Origin: Streptomyces sp. MMG1121
GTDB taxonomy: Bacteria; Actinomycetota; Actinomycetes; Streptomycetales; Streptomycetaceae
Assembly: GCF_001280015.1 (NCBI RefSeq)
Contig: NZ_LGDV01000001.1
Span: 186,001-250,000, forward strand
DNA length: 64,000 nt
Direction: 5' to 3'
This document shows positions 46,608 to 54,715 of this stretch, in pieces. Position 1 is the first letter of the stretch. Every line of letters begins with the position of its first letter. The notes under the pieces are model-generated. The model did not search any database. It saw only the letters and a program-made list of their open reading frames with translations, and was not told the DNA's origin. Both the position numbers and the translations under genes were made by a program.

Positions 46608-47723
46608 ATGAGCAGGCTTAATCTGGACGACTTCACCGATCTGATCGAGCGCCCGGACGGGGGCGTGCGCCGTGACGCCGAGGCCCGTCGGGAGCGCCAG
46701 ATCGTGCCGCCCGGGGCGCTGGGACGCCTTGACGAGCTGGGCGAGTGGCTGGCCGCCGCGCAGAGTGCCACACCGGTACGGCCCGTCGAACGGCCGCGTG
46801 TGGTGCTCTTCGCCGGTGACCACGGCATCGCCGAACGGGGCGTCTCGGCGCGGCCCGCGGGCAGCGCGGAACGGCTGGTACGGGCGGTACTGGAGGGCGC
46901 GAGCCCGGTGTCCGTGCTCGCGCGGCGCTCCGAGGTTCCCCTGCGGGTCGTGGACATGGCCCTGGACTGCGCCGCGGACACCTTCCCGGAGGACGTCGGA
47001 CGCCACCGGGTGCGGCGCGGCAGCGGCCGTATCGACATCGAGGACGCGCTCACCCTGGACGAGGCCGAGGCGGCCCTGCGGGCGGGGATCGCGATCGCCG
47101 ACGAGGAGGCCGACTCGGGTACGGACCTGGTGGTGCTCGGCGACATCAGCGTGGGCGGGACCACGGCGGCGGCGGTGCTGATCGCGGCGCTGTGCGGGAC
47201 CGACGCGTCGGTGGTGACCGGGCGGGGCGGCGTCGCGATCGACGACCTGGCGTGGATGCGCAAGTGTGCGGCGGTCCGGGACGCGCTCAGGCGGGCGCGG
47301 CCGGTGCTCGGCGACCAGATGCAGCTGCTGGCGACCGTGGGCGGGGCGGACCTGGCCGCGATGACCGGGTTCCTGCTGCAGTGCGCCGTACGGAAGCTGC
47401 CGGTGATCCTGGACGGTGTCGTGGCCGCCGCGTGCGCGCTGGTCGGACAGCGGGTCGCCTTCCGCGCGCCGGACTGGTGGCTGGCCGGGCACGACAGCGG
47501 GGAGCCGGGGCAGGCGAAGGCGCTGGACCGGATGGCCCTGGAGCCGCTGCTGGAGCAGGGCGTGAAGGTCGGCGAGGGCGCGGGGGCACTGCTCGCGCTG
47601 CCGCTGGTCCGGGCCGCCGCCGCGCTGGCCGCGGAGCTTCCCGAGCGGGAGCCGGAGGAGCTGTCCGGGAAGGAGCCGGGGGAGCTTTCCGAGAAGGAGA
47701 CCGGGGAAGAGGAGCAGGAGTAG
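46608..47723 (+). CDS. cobT: Nicotinate-nucleotide-dimethylbenzimidazole phosphoribosyltransferase
   Basis: This enzyme makes alpha-ribazole phosphate from nicotinate mononucleotide and 5,6-dimethylbenzimidazole for the lower ligand of cobalamin. The 371-residue protein has 'FAGDHGIAERGVSA' near residue 67, 'GDISVGGTTAAAV', 'GRGGVAIDDLAW', and the catalytic-glutamate region 'VKVGEGAGALLALPL' near 320. The end carries an acidic tail with a repeated ELS-K-E motif not needed for the fold. ATG 46608 gives the full N-terminus. The other cobalamin genes are the cobU fusion and cobS in this neighbourhood. Confidence 0.95.
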   Translation: MSRLNLDDFTDLIERPDGGVRRDAEARRERQIVPPGALGRLDELGEWLAAAQSATPVRPVERPRVVLFAGDHGIAERGVSARPAGSAERLVRAVLEGASPVSVLARRSEVPLRVVDMALDCAADTFPEDVGRHRVRRGSGRIDIEDALTLDEAEAALRAGIAIADEEADSGTDLVVLGDISVGGTTAAAVLIAALCGTDASVVTGRGGVAIDDLAWMRKCAAVRDALRRARPVLGDQMQLLATVGGADLAAMTGFLLQCAVRKLPVILDGVVAAACALVGQRVAFRAPDWWLAGHDSGEPGQAKALDRMALEPLLEQGVKVGEGAGALLALPLVRAAAALAAELPEREPEELSGKEPGELSEKETGEEEQE

Positions 47724-47780
47724 GGCAACCCCGGCGGAAAAGTGGGGTTCGTCAGGGCGGCGCCCATATGATCCTGCCCC

Positions 47781-49577
47781 ATGGGAGATGCCCGAATTGC
47801 CGTGCCGCAGCAAGCCGATCCGGGGCGCCCGGGTGAGGAGGGGCGGCGGTCCACCGGGGCCTCCCGGCGGGCCGCCGCCTTCGCCGTCTGGTATCTGCGG
47901 ACCGTCGCCTTCATCAACTTCCTCAGTGCGGTCTGGGTCTCGCTCGGCCAGGACGTGCGCCGCCACAACCAGGACGACTTCTTCACGCCGTACCTGCTGA
48001 CGGCCGGCTTCGCCTCGGGTGTCTTCACCGCGTTCCTTGCGATCACCATGCGCCGGCGCAAGCGGGCCGCGTGGATCCTCAACCTGGTGATGAGCGGGGT
48101 GTTCCTGGCCCTGTTCGCGTTCGCCATGGCGTTCCCGGAAATCCGGCGCTACGCGCAGAACTGGATCTCGCTGGCGCTCACGGCCGGCTTCGTCGGCGCG
48201 CTGCTCGTGGGCCGGCGGGAGTTCTACGCCAAGGGCGACCGGTCCAACCCCCGGCTCGCGGCGACCGTCGCCGTCGGCGGCGGACTGCTCGCCTCGCTGC
48301 TGGCGGCGCTGCTGGTGACGGCCACCAACCAGGCGCCGGACACGGCCCGTTCGACCTTCCTGGAGCGCTGGCACTACGGCGCCCTGCGCCTGGTGTCGGT
48401 GGCCGCCGACGAGTCCCGCTTCCCCGCCATCGACCCGCCGAACTGGGTCAACGTGGCCATCAACGTACTCAGCACGGCCCTCGTCCTCGCCGTGTTCTAC
48501 GCCGCCTTCCGCTCCCGGCGTGCCGTCGACCCGCTGACCGAGGACGACGAGAAGCGGCTGCGGGGCCTGCTGGACCGGCACGGCGAGCGGGACTCGCTGG
48601 GCTACTTCGCGCTGCGCCGGGAGAAGAGCGTGGTGTGGTCGCCGACCGGTAAGGCGGCCGTCGCCTACCGCGTCGTCGGCGGCGTCTCGCTCGCCTCCGG
48701 GGATCCGATCGGGGACCCCGAGGCCTGGCCGGGGGCGATCGCGCCGTGGCTCGCCGAGGCACGGGCGCACGGCTGGATCCCGGCGGTGATGGGGGCGAGC
48801 GAGGAGGCGGGGACGATCTACGCCCGGCACGGTCTGGACGCGCTCGAACTCGGCGACGAGGCGATCGTGGAGGTCGCCGAGTTCACCCTGGAGGGGCGGG
48901 CCATGCGCACCGTCCGGCAGGCGCACAACCGGGTGAAGCGGGCCGGGTACGAGGTGCGGATCCGGCGGCACACGGACATCCCGGCGGGCGAGATGGCGTC
49001 TCTGGTCGAGCGGGCGGACGATTGGCGGGACGGCGCGACCGAGCGCGGGTTCAGCATGGCGCTCGGCAGGCTCGGCGACCCCGAGGACGGGCAGTGCGTG
49101 ATGCTGGAGTGCACCGACGCGGAGGGCCGGCTGCGGGCGGTGCTGTCCTTCGTGCCCTGGGGGCCGCACGGGCTGTCCCTGGACCTCATGCGCCGGGACC
49201 GGGACTCGGACAACGGGCTGATGGAGTTCATGGTCATCGAACTGCTGCGGCGGGCCCGAGAGATCGGGATCACTCAGGTCTCACTCAACTTCGCGATGTT
49301 CAGGTCGGTCTTCGAACGTGGCGCGCGCCTCGGTGCCGGTCCGGTGCTGAGGCTGTGGCGGTCGCTGCTCAGCTTCTTCTCGCGGTGGTGGCAGATCGAG
49401 TCGCTGTACCGCGCCAACGCCAAGTACCGGCCCATCTGGGAGCCGCGGTTCCTGCTCTTCGAGAAGAGCGCGGACCTGCTGCGCATCGGCCTCGCCTCGG
49501 CCCGCGCGGAGGGCTTCCTGGAGGCGCCGGGACTGCCGAAGTGGCTGCACCGCAGGCACCTGGACACCCACCGATGA
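47781..49577 (+). CDS. DUF2156 / MprF-like phosphatidylglycerol aminoacyltransferase membrane protein
   Basis: The 598-residue protein has five or six membrane helices in residues 35-240 and a C-terminal GNAT-like DUF2156 domain ('GYFALRREKSVVWSP', 'SGDPIGDP', 'MEFMVIELLRRAREIGITQVSLNFAMF'). MprF/LysX relatives transfer lysine or alanine from tRNA to phosphatidylglycerol at the membrane surface, lowering surface charge. No lysyl-tRNA-synthetase domain is attached, unlike mycobacterial LysX. The gene is followed 24 bp later by a rhomboid-like protein gene, so they likely form one unit. ATG 47781. Confidence 0.88.
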   Translation: MGDARIAVPQQADPGRPGEEGRRSTGASRRAAAFAVWYLRTVAFINFLSAVWVSLGQDVRRHNQDDFFTPYLLTAGFASGVFTAFLAITMRRRKRAAWILNLVMSGVFLALFAFAMAFPEIRRYAQNWISLALTAGFVGALLVGRREFYAKGDRSNPRLAATVAVGGGLLASLLAALLVTATNQAPDTARSTFLERWHYGALRLVSVAADESRFPAIDPPNWVNVAINVLSTALVLAVFYAAFRSRRAVDPLTEDDEKRLRGLLDRHGERDSLGYFALRREKSVVWSPTGKAAVAYRVVGGVSLASGDPIGDPEAWPGAIAPWLAEARAHGWIPAVMGASEEAGTIYARHGLDALELGDEAIVEVAEFTLEGRAMRTVRQAHNRVKRAGYEVRIRRHTDIPAGEMASLVERADDWRDGATERGFSMALGRLGDPEDGQCVMLECTDAEGRLRAVLSFVPWGPHGLSLDLMRRDRDSDNGLMEFMVIELLRRAREIGITQVSLNFAMFRSVFERGARLGAGPVLRLWRSLLSFFSRWWQIESLYRANAKYRPIWEPRFLLFEKSADLLRIGLASARAEGFLEAPGLPKWLHRRHLDTHR

Positions 49578-49601
49578 CGCACACCGGATGAGGAACACCT
49601 G

Positions 49602-50366
49602 ATGAGAACGCCCGCCCGCTGGGCCCGCGCCGAGTGGGGTCTGCTGTACGTCACCGTGCGGGAGACCCTGCTGAAGCGGCGCCTGCGGGCGATCCCGATG
49701 ACGCTCGCGGCGGTGTGTCTGACGGCCCTGCTCCAGTGGGTGCAGAACCAGGAGTGGGGCTTTCAGTTCGTCCAGAACGTGGGCGCCGTACGGGCCGAGG
49801 ACCCGCTGTGGCTGGCCCTGCTGCGCACTCCCCTGTCCCTCTTCGTACCGGCGCTGGACCTGCCGGTGTGGGGCGCGCTGGCGCAGATCCTGCTGGTGTT
49901 CGGGATCGCCGAGATCTGCATCGGCTGGTGGCGCACGCTGACCATCGCGTACGTCGCGACGCTCGCCGGGACCCTCTACGCGCGCGTGGGCATCTCGCTC
50001 GGCGGGCACGCCCCGTTCGGGCTGCCCTGGACGGACGCTCAGGTGGTGGACACCGGCCCGTCGGCGGCCGTGGTGGGGCTCGCCGTGTACGTGGCCTGGC
50101 GCTACGGCGCCTACGCGACGGCGGGTGCGGTGACCGTGGCCATGGTGGCCGAGGTGCTGGTCAAGGAGAACCTCGCCGGCAAGGAGCACCTGGCCGCGCT
50201 GATGGCGGTGGGGCTGCTGTGTCTGGCGGTGGCGGTGCGGCACCGGTTCGCACACGAACTGCGCCGGCGACTGCGACGCGCGTACGCCCGCCGGATGCGC
50301 CGCGGCCCACGGCGTCCGGGCAGCCGAACCGGGCGCGGGCCGGGAGCGCCTCCGATCCACCCCTGA
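49602..50366 (+). CDS. Rhomboid-like membrane protein
   Basis: The 254-residue protein has about six membrane helices. 'TGPSAAVVGL' holds a Ser at residue 154 in a G-x-S setting, and 'KEHLAAL' a His at 196, at roughly the spacing of a rhomboid Ser-His dyad. The canonical 'GASGA' glycine pattern is weakened and the L1 region is absent. It may be an inactive or divergent rhomboid. ATG 49602 has GAGGAAC upstream. It directly follows the MprF-like gene and ends with a basic, Pro/Arg-rich tail. Function uncertain. Confidence 0.72.
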   Translation: MRTPARWARAEWGLLYVTVRETLLKRRLRAIPMTLAAVCLTALLQWVQNQEWGFQFVQNVGAVRAEDPLWLALLRTPLSLFVPALDLPVWGALAQILLVFGIAEICIGWWRTLTIAYVATLAGTLYARVGISLGGHAPFGLPWTDAQVVDTGPSAAVVGLAVYVAWRYGAYATAGAVTVAMVAEVLVKENLAGKEHLAALMAVGLLCLAVAVRHRFAHELRRRLRRAYARRMRRGPRRPGSRTGRGPGAPPIHP

Positions 50367-50374
50367 CGAGACCC

Positions 50375-51139
50375 TCAGCGACCGCCGGGAAGCCGGGCCG
50401 GGCGTGGGTCCGGTTTACCGCCGATCCAGTCCTGAAGGGCGCGGCGCGGCCGGGCCCAGCGGCGGTCGTGGCGGTAGGCGCGCAGGGCGGCCTTGGCGCG
50501 GGCGCGGGGGCGGCCGCCGTAGAAGCGACGGGCCCACGGGGAGCCGGGGCGGGCCAGGCGGACGGCGCCGACGAGCCCGACCAGCGGCACGATCACCCCG
50601 AAGACCGCGATACGGGCCTTGCCCTTGCTCAGCGCGATGAGCGACAGGAGGAAGTTCGCGGCGATGTTGGAGATGACCGTGCTGCGGTCCGCGAGTTCCT
50701 GCTGGGACAGGTCGTTGACGCCGAACGGCGAGAACCCGGCCAGCAGCAGGCCGACGAGCGCGGCGGTGAGGACGACGACCTCGACGCTCTTGCGGCCCTC
50801 CTCGCTCCAGTAGACGTCGTCGAGGTGCAGGAGCAGCGCGAACTCGTCCAGGACCAGACCCGCGCCCATGCCGAACAGGACGGCGCTGACCACCCCGCCG
50901 ACGCCCTGCCGGTCGCTGGCGACCGCGCCGAAGCCGCCGACGACGGTGAGCACGACCCCCGGGACGACATGGTGGATGTGCAGCCCGCCCGCCTTGACGT
51001 TGCCGAACGGGCCCTTGCCGGCCCGGATCAGACGCGTGATCACCCGGGTGATGACGAAGGTCAGCACGAAGGCCGTGAGAGCGAGCAGCAGCGGGAGTTT
51101 GCCCGGTTCGAGGATGTTTCGTTCCCACCAGTGCCCCAT
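50375..51139 (-). CDS. Conserved polytopic membrane protein with HIHH motif
   Basis: The 254-residue protein has about five membrane helices and a histidine-rich turn 'GGLHIHHVVPG' (His54, 56, 57) at the start of a helix. Other conserved-looking features are 'DEFALLLHLDDVYW' near residue 98 and a basic C-terminal tail rich in Arg/Pro. The His and Asp positions could bind a metal within the membrane. I do not recognise the family. ATG 51139 begins at the first helix region. It is divergent from cobS, 60 bp away. Confidence 0.8.
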   Translation of the reverse strand: MGHWWERNILEPGKLPLLLALTAFVLTFVITRVITRLIRAGKGPFGNVKAGGLHIHHVVPGVVLTVVGGFGAVASDRQGVGGVVSAVLFGMGAGLVLDEFALLLHLDDVYWSEEGRKSVEVVVLTAALVGLLLAGFSPFGVNDLSQQELADRSTVISNIAANFLLSLIALSKGKARIAVFGVIVPLVGLVGAVRLARPGSPWARRFYGGRPRARAKAALRAYRHDRRWARPRRALQDWIGGKPDPRPARLPGGR

Positions 51140-51198
51140 GTGCGCACTTTATCCCCGCGGCCATCGGGGAGCCGACAGCCGCCCGGTACCCTGCGCCG

Positions 51199-51993
51199 GT
51201 GCTCACGTCCTCGTCGCCCTCGCCCCTCGACGGCCTCCGTTTCGCCTTCGGCACCCTCACCGTGCTGCCCGTCCGGGTGCACCGCTGGGACCGGGAGGCC
51301 GCGCGCGGCGGCATGCTGGCCGCGCCGGTGGCCGGCCTGGTCACCGGCGCCGCGGCGGCCGGCCTCGGTCTGCTGCTGCTCGTCCTCGGCGCCGGCCCGC
51401 TGCTCGCCGCCGTCGGCTCCGTCGCCGTACCGGCGGCACTGACCCGCGGCCTGCACCTCGACGGCCTCGCCGACACGGCGGACGGGCTGGGCAGCGGCAA
51501 GCCCGCCGAGGACGCGCTCAGGATCATGAAGCAGTCGGACATCGGCCCGTTCGGCGTCATCACCCTGGTCCTGACCCTGCTGGCCCAGGTCGCCGTGCTG
51601 GCCCAGCTCTACGGCGACTCGTGGACGCGGGGCGCCGCGGCGGCCGTGACCTCGGCGGTGGCGGCCCGTCTCGCCCTCACCCTCGCCGCCCGCACCGGCG
51701 TACCGCCCGCCCGCCCGGAGGGCCTCGGCGCGGCGGTCGCCGGGGTGGTGCCGGTGCCGGGCGCGGCGGCGGTCGCGGCCGTCTGCACGCTGGCCGCGGC
51801 CGCCGCGGGCACGCCCTGCGGCGGGTACGGCACCGTGCGCGCGGCGGCCGCGGTCCTGCTGTCCCTGGCGGCCGCGGAACTCCTGCTGCGCCGCTGTGTG
51901 CGCCGCTTCGGCGGGGTGACGGGGGACGTCTTCGGCGCGCTGGAGGAGACGGCGGCGACGGCGGCGCTCGTGGTGCTGGCTCTGGGTCATTAG
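51199..51993 (+). CDS. cobS: Adenosylcobinamide-GDP ribazoletransferase (cobalamin synthase)
   Basis: The 264-residue membrane enzyme joins adenosylcobinamide-GDP and alpha-ribazole, the last step of nucleotide-loop assembly. The signature 'HLDGLADTADGLGS' is near residue 90, followed by 'RIMKQSDIGPFG'. Hydrophobic helices dominate both halves, as in CobS. GTG 51199 has no Shine-Dalgarno sequence but a -10-like TACCCT (51187-51192) ends 6 nt upstream, so initiation may be leaderless. The cobU fusion and cobT lie 4-7 kb upstream on the same strand, separated by other genes. Confidence 0.94.
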   Translation: MLTSSSPSPLDGLRFAFGTLTVLPVRVHRWDREAARGGMLAAPVAGLVTGAAAAGLGLLLLVLGAGPLLAAVGSVAVPAALTRGLHLDGLADTADGLGSGKPAEDALRIMKQSDIGPFGVITLVLTLLAQVAVLAQLYGDSWTRGAAAAVTSAVAARLALTLAARTGVPPARPEGLGAAVAGVVPVPGAAAVAAVCTLAAAAAGTPCGGYGTVRAAAAVLLSLAAAELLLRRCVRRFGGVTGDVFGALEETAATAALVVLALGH

Positions 51994-52038
51994 GCTTTCG
52001 CCGGTACACGGACAGGAATGTGTGATCGGGGGACATCC

Positions 52039-52647
52039 GTGCTGAAGCTGCGCCGTGCCGTGGCCTGGTTCATCGACTTCGCGCTGGTGGCGGGCGCGGC
52101 CTCGCTGCTCGCGTTCCTCACCTTCCACCGGATCGCCGCGCTCGTCACCGATGTGCCGGGACTGGCCACCCGGGGCGGCCTCGACCTGCTGACCTCGCGC
52201 GGTGACGTCGTCGGCGCCTCCGAGCACCTGGGGCTGTCCCTGTGGGACTCGGTGGTGCTGGACGTGGAGGAGGCCTTCGGGGCACTCGTGGTCGTCACGT
52301 TCCTCTACCAGTGGACCTGTCTGAGGCTGCTCGGCCGCACCCTCGGCAAGGGCCTGCTCGGTCTGCGGGTCACCCCGAGGCTGTCCCGGCACGCCCTGCG
52401 CCGGGCCGCCGTCACCACCGCCGCCGACGTCGCGGTGTACGCGCTGGCCTGCGTGCTGCTGATCGAGGGGCACTTCCTGCTGTCGCTGCTGATGTGGGCG
52501 GTCGCGATGGCGTTTTTCCTGGTCAACGCGGTTCCGGTGTTCTTCCCCGGCCGCCGCTCCCTGGCCGACCGGCTGGCCGGCACCTCCGTGGAGGGCGCGT
52601 TCCGGCGGGTCGCGTCCCAGGCGCCGGGCGGCGTGCCCCAGGACTGA
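52039..52647 (+). CDS. RDD-family membrane protein
   Basis: The 202-residue protein has the RDD layout. It opens with 'LRRAVAWFIDFALVAGAASLL' (R-D at the start of helix 1), then 'WTCLRLLGRTLGKGLLGLRV' (the G-x-T-x-G-K motif), and 'GRRSLADRLAGTSV' at the end (the second RDD motif), with three or four membrane helices. RDD proteins are linked to ion exchange, but the role here is unknown. GTG 52039 has GGGGGAC upstream and is preferred over GTG 52018. Confidence 0.85.
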   Translation: MLKLRRAVAWFIDFALVAGAASLLAFLTFHRIAALVTDVPGLATRGGLDLLTSRGDVVGASEHLGLSLWDSVVLDVEEAFGALVVVTFLYQWTCLRLLGRTLGKGLLGLRVTPRLSRHALRRAAVTTAADVAVYALACVLLIEGHFLLSLLMWAVAMAFFLVNAVPVFFPGRRSLADRLAGTSVEGAFRRVASQAPGGVPQD

Positions 52648-52866
52648 GCGCGGGGGACATGACCACGACGCCACACACAGGTGAACGCCCGTAGGAATGA
52701 GCGAACGCCCGCACGCGCGTAGTCTCGTCCCGGGTGTTCGCCGACAGGGTGAAGGCCCCGGTTGCCACCTGTCCGAAGGCCTGGACCTAAGGTCGGCTCT
52801 CGGGCCCGGTCGACCCACCCCATATCGGCCACTGCAACTTCACATCGGAAGCGAGATTTCACCACC

Positions 52867-54423
52867 GTGACTGCTCTGACTCTCAGCACCGCCGCGGCGC
52901 CCGGCCTCCGGGCCGACGCGATCGTGATCGGTGTCGCCAAGGGCGCCCAGGGCCCCGTCGTAGCGCCGGGCGCCGAGGCCGTGGACAAGGCGTACGACGG
53001 CCGGCTGGCCGGCGTCCTGGAGACTCTCGGCGCCTCGGGTGCCGAGGGCGAGCTGACGAAGCTGCCGGCCCCGGCCGGCTTCAAGGCACCGCTCGTGGTG
53101 GCGGTGGGTCTGGGCGCGGAACCCGACGCCGAGAACGCCGACGCCACCGAGGACACCGACGGCGGCTACGACGCCGAGGCGCTGCGCAAGGCCGCCGGCG
53201 TGGCCGCCCGTGCGCTCACCGGGTGCAGGAAGGCCGCGTTCGCGCTGCCCGTCGACGGACCCGGCGCCATCGGCGCGATCGCCGAGGGCGTGCTGCTCGG
53301 CGCGTACGCCTTCGACGTCTACAAGGAGGCCGCGAACGGCTCCGCCAAGGCCAAGAACGGCAAGGCGCCGCTGGCCGAGGCCGCGCTGCTCGGCGGCAAG
53401 CCGCGCGACGCCGCCCACAAGGCCGCGCTCGCCCGTGCCGCCGCGGTCTGCGAGGAGCTGAACCGCGCCCGTGACCTGATCAACACCCCGCCGAACGACC
53501 TGACCCCGGCCGCCTTCGCGGAGATCGCGCAGGCCGCGGCCAAGGAGCACGGCCTCAAGGTGCAGGTGCTCGACGACAAGGCCCTGCTCAAGGGCGGCTA
53601 CGGCGGCATCCTCGGCGTCGGCGGCGGCTCGGCCGCGACCCCGCGCCTGGTGAAGCTGACGTACAAGCACCCGAAGGCGGAGAAGCACCTCGCCTACGTC
53701 GGCAAGGGCATCACCTACGACTCGGGCGGCATCTCGCTGAAGCCGGCCGGGCACAACGAGACGATGAAGTGCGACATGAGCGGTGCCGCCGCCGTGTTCG
53801 CCGCCGTCGTCGCCGCCGCCCGCCTCGGCCTGGAGGTCAATGTCACCGGCTGGCTGGCGCTGGCCGAGAACATGCCCTCCGGCTCCGCCGTGCGCCCGGG
53901 TGACGTGCTGCGCATGTACAGCGGCAAGAGCGTCGAGGTGCTCAACACCGACGCCGAGGGCCGGCTGGTGCTCGCCGACGCGCTGTGGGCGGCCTCGCAG
54001 GAGAACCCGGACGCGATCGTGGACGTCGCGACGCTGACCGGCGCGATGGTGCTGGCACTGGGCAGCCGGACCTTCGGTGTCATGGCCAACGACGACGCGT
54101 TCCGCTCCACGGTGCACGAGGCGGCGGAGGAGGTCGGCGAGCCGGCCTGGCCGATGCCGCTGCCGGAGCACCTGCGCAAGGGCATGGACTCGCCGGTGGC
54201 CGACATCGCGAACATGGGCGAGCGGATGGGCGGCGGCCTGGTGGCCGGTCTGTTCCTGCGCGAGTTCGTGGGCGAGGGGATCACCTGGGCGCACGTCGAC
54301 ATCGCCGGCCCTGCGTTCAACGAGGGCGGCGAGTTCGGGTACACGCCCAAGGGAGGCACGGGTTCCGGTGTACGGACGCTGGTCCGGCTGGCGGAGCTGA
54401 CCGCCGCGGGTGACCTGGGCTGA
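52867..54423 (+). CDS. pepA: Leucyl aminopeptidase (M17 family)
   Basis: This 518-residue exopeptidase removes N-terminal residues from peptides, using two metal ions. The metal and catalytic block 'VGKGITYDSGGISLKPAG' (near residue 278), 'MKCDMSGAAAV' and the family signature 'NTDAEGRLVLADAL' (residues 359-372) are intact, and the N-terminal alpha/beta domain is complete. GTG 52867 (VTALTLSTAAAPG) is chosen because the upstream in-frame extension to 52762 has non-coding-like sequence. It is followed by a 16-bp hairpin and then lpdA. Orthologue in mycobacteria: PepB, in the same neighbourhood as I recall. Confidence 0.95.
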   Translation: MTALTLSTAAAPGLRADAIVIGVAKGAQGPVVAPGAEAVDKAYDGRLAGVLETLGASGAEGELTKLPAPAGFKAPLVVAVGLGAEPDAENADATEDTDGGYDAEALRKAAGVAARALTGCRKAAFALPVDGPGAIGAIAEGVLLGAYAFDVYKEAANGSAKAKNGKAPLAEAALLGGKPRDAAHKAALARAAAVCEELNRARDLINTPPNDLTPAAFAEIAQAAAKEHGLKVQVLDDKALLKGGYGGILGVGGGSAATPRLVKLTYKHPKAEKHLAYVGKGITYDSGGISLKPAGHNETMKCDMSGAAAVFAAVVAAARLGLEVNVTGWLALAENMPSGSAVRPGDVLRMYSGKSVEVLNTDAEGRLVLADALWAASQENPDAIVDVATLTGAMVLALGSRTFGVMANDDAFRSTVHEAAEEVGEPAWPMPLPEHLRKGMDSPVADIANMGERMGGGLVAGLFLREFVGEGITWAHVDIAGPAFNEGGEFGYTPKGGTGSGVRTLVRLAELTAAGDLG

Positions 54424-54456
54424 CGTTCGCCCGTTGACTCGGGTCGCAGTGCTGTA

Positions 54457-54540
54457 CAGCGGCTCCGCCGCGTGGGGGCCGGTCGCGCCCACGCGGCGGA
54501 GCCGCATGTCGAACGGGGCCCCGCGCGCCTTCGGGGCGCT
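54457..54540. repeat. Intergenic palindrome-type repeat, copy C, also a likely pepA terminator
   Basis: A perfect 16-bp inverted repeat (54461-54476 with 54488-54503) is followed by CATGTCGAACGGGGCCCCG and CTTCGGGGCGC. The same core order occurs in copies A and B. Its position 38 bp after the pepA stop fits termination. The rest of the 293-bp gap up to lpdA shows no other gene. Confidence 0.7.
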
Positions 54541-54715
54541 CTAGTGGGGTGTCTCACACCCCGGCCCGGCGTCTCGTACGCCTCGAACAAGTGCAAAGAT
54601 GGAGCCCGGCAGGACAGGGCCCCCACCGAAGGGCCGAAGCATCAAGCGGCCGGACACCAGCCGCCCGCCGGTCACAGGCGACCGGCGCAAGGCGCACATG
54701 CATGGAGGACGTGAC

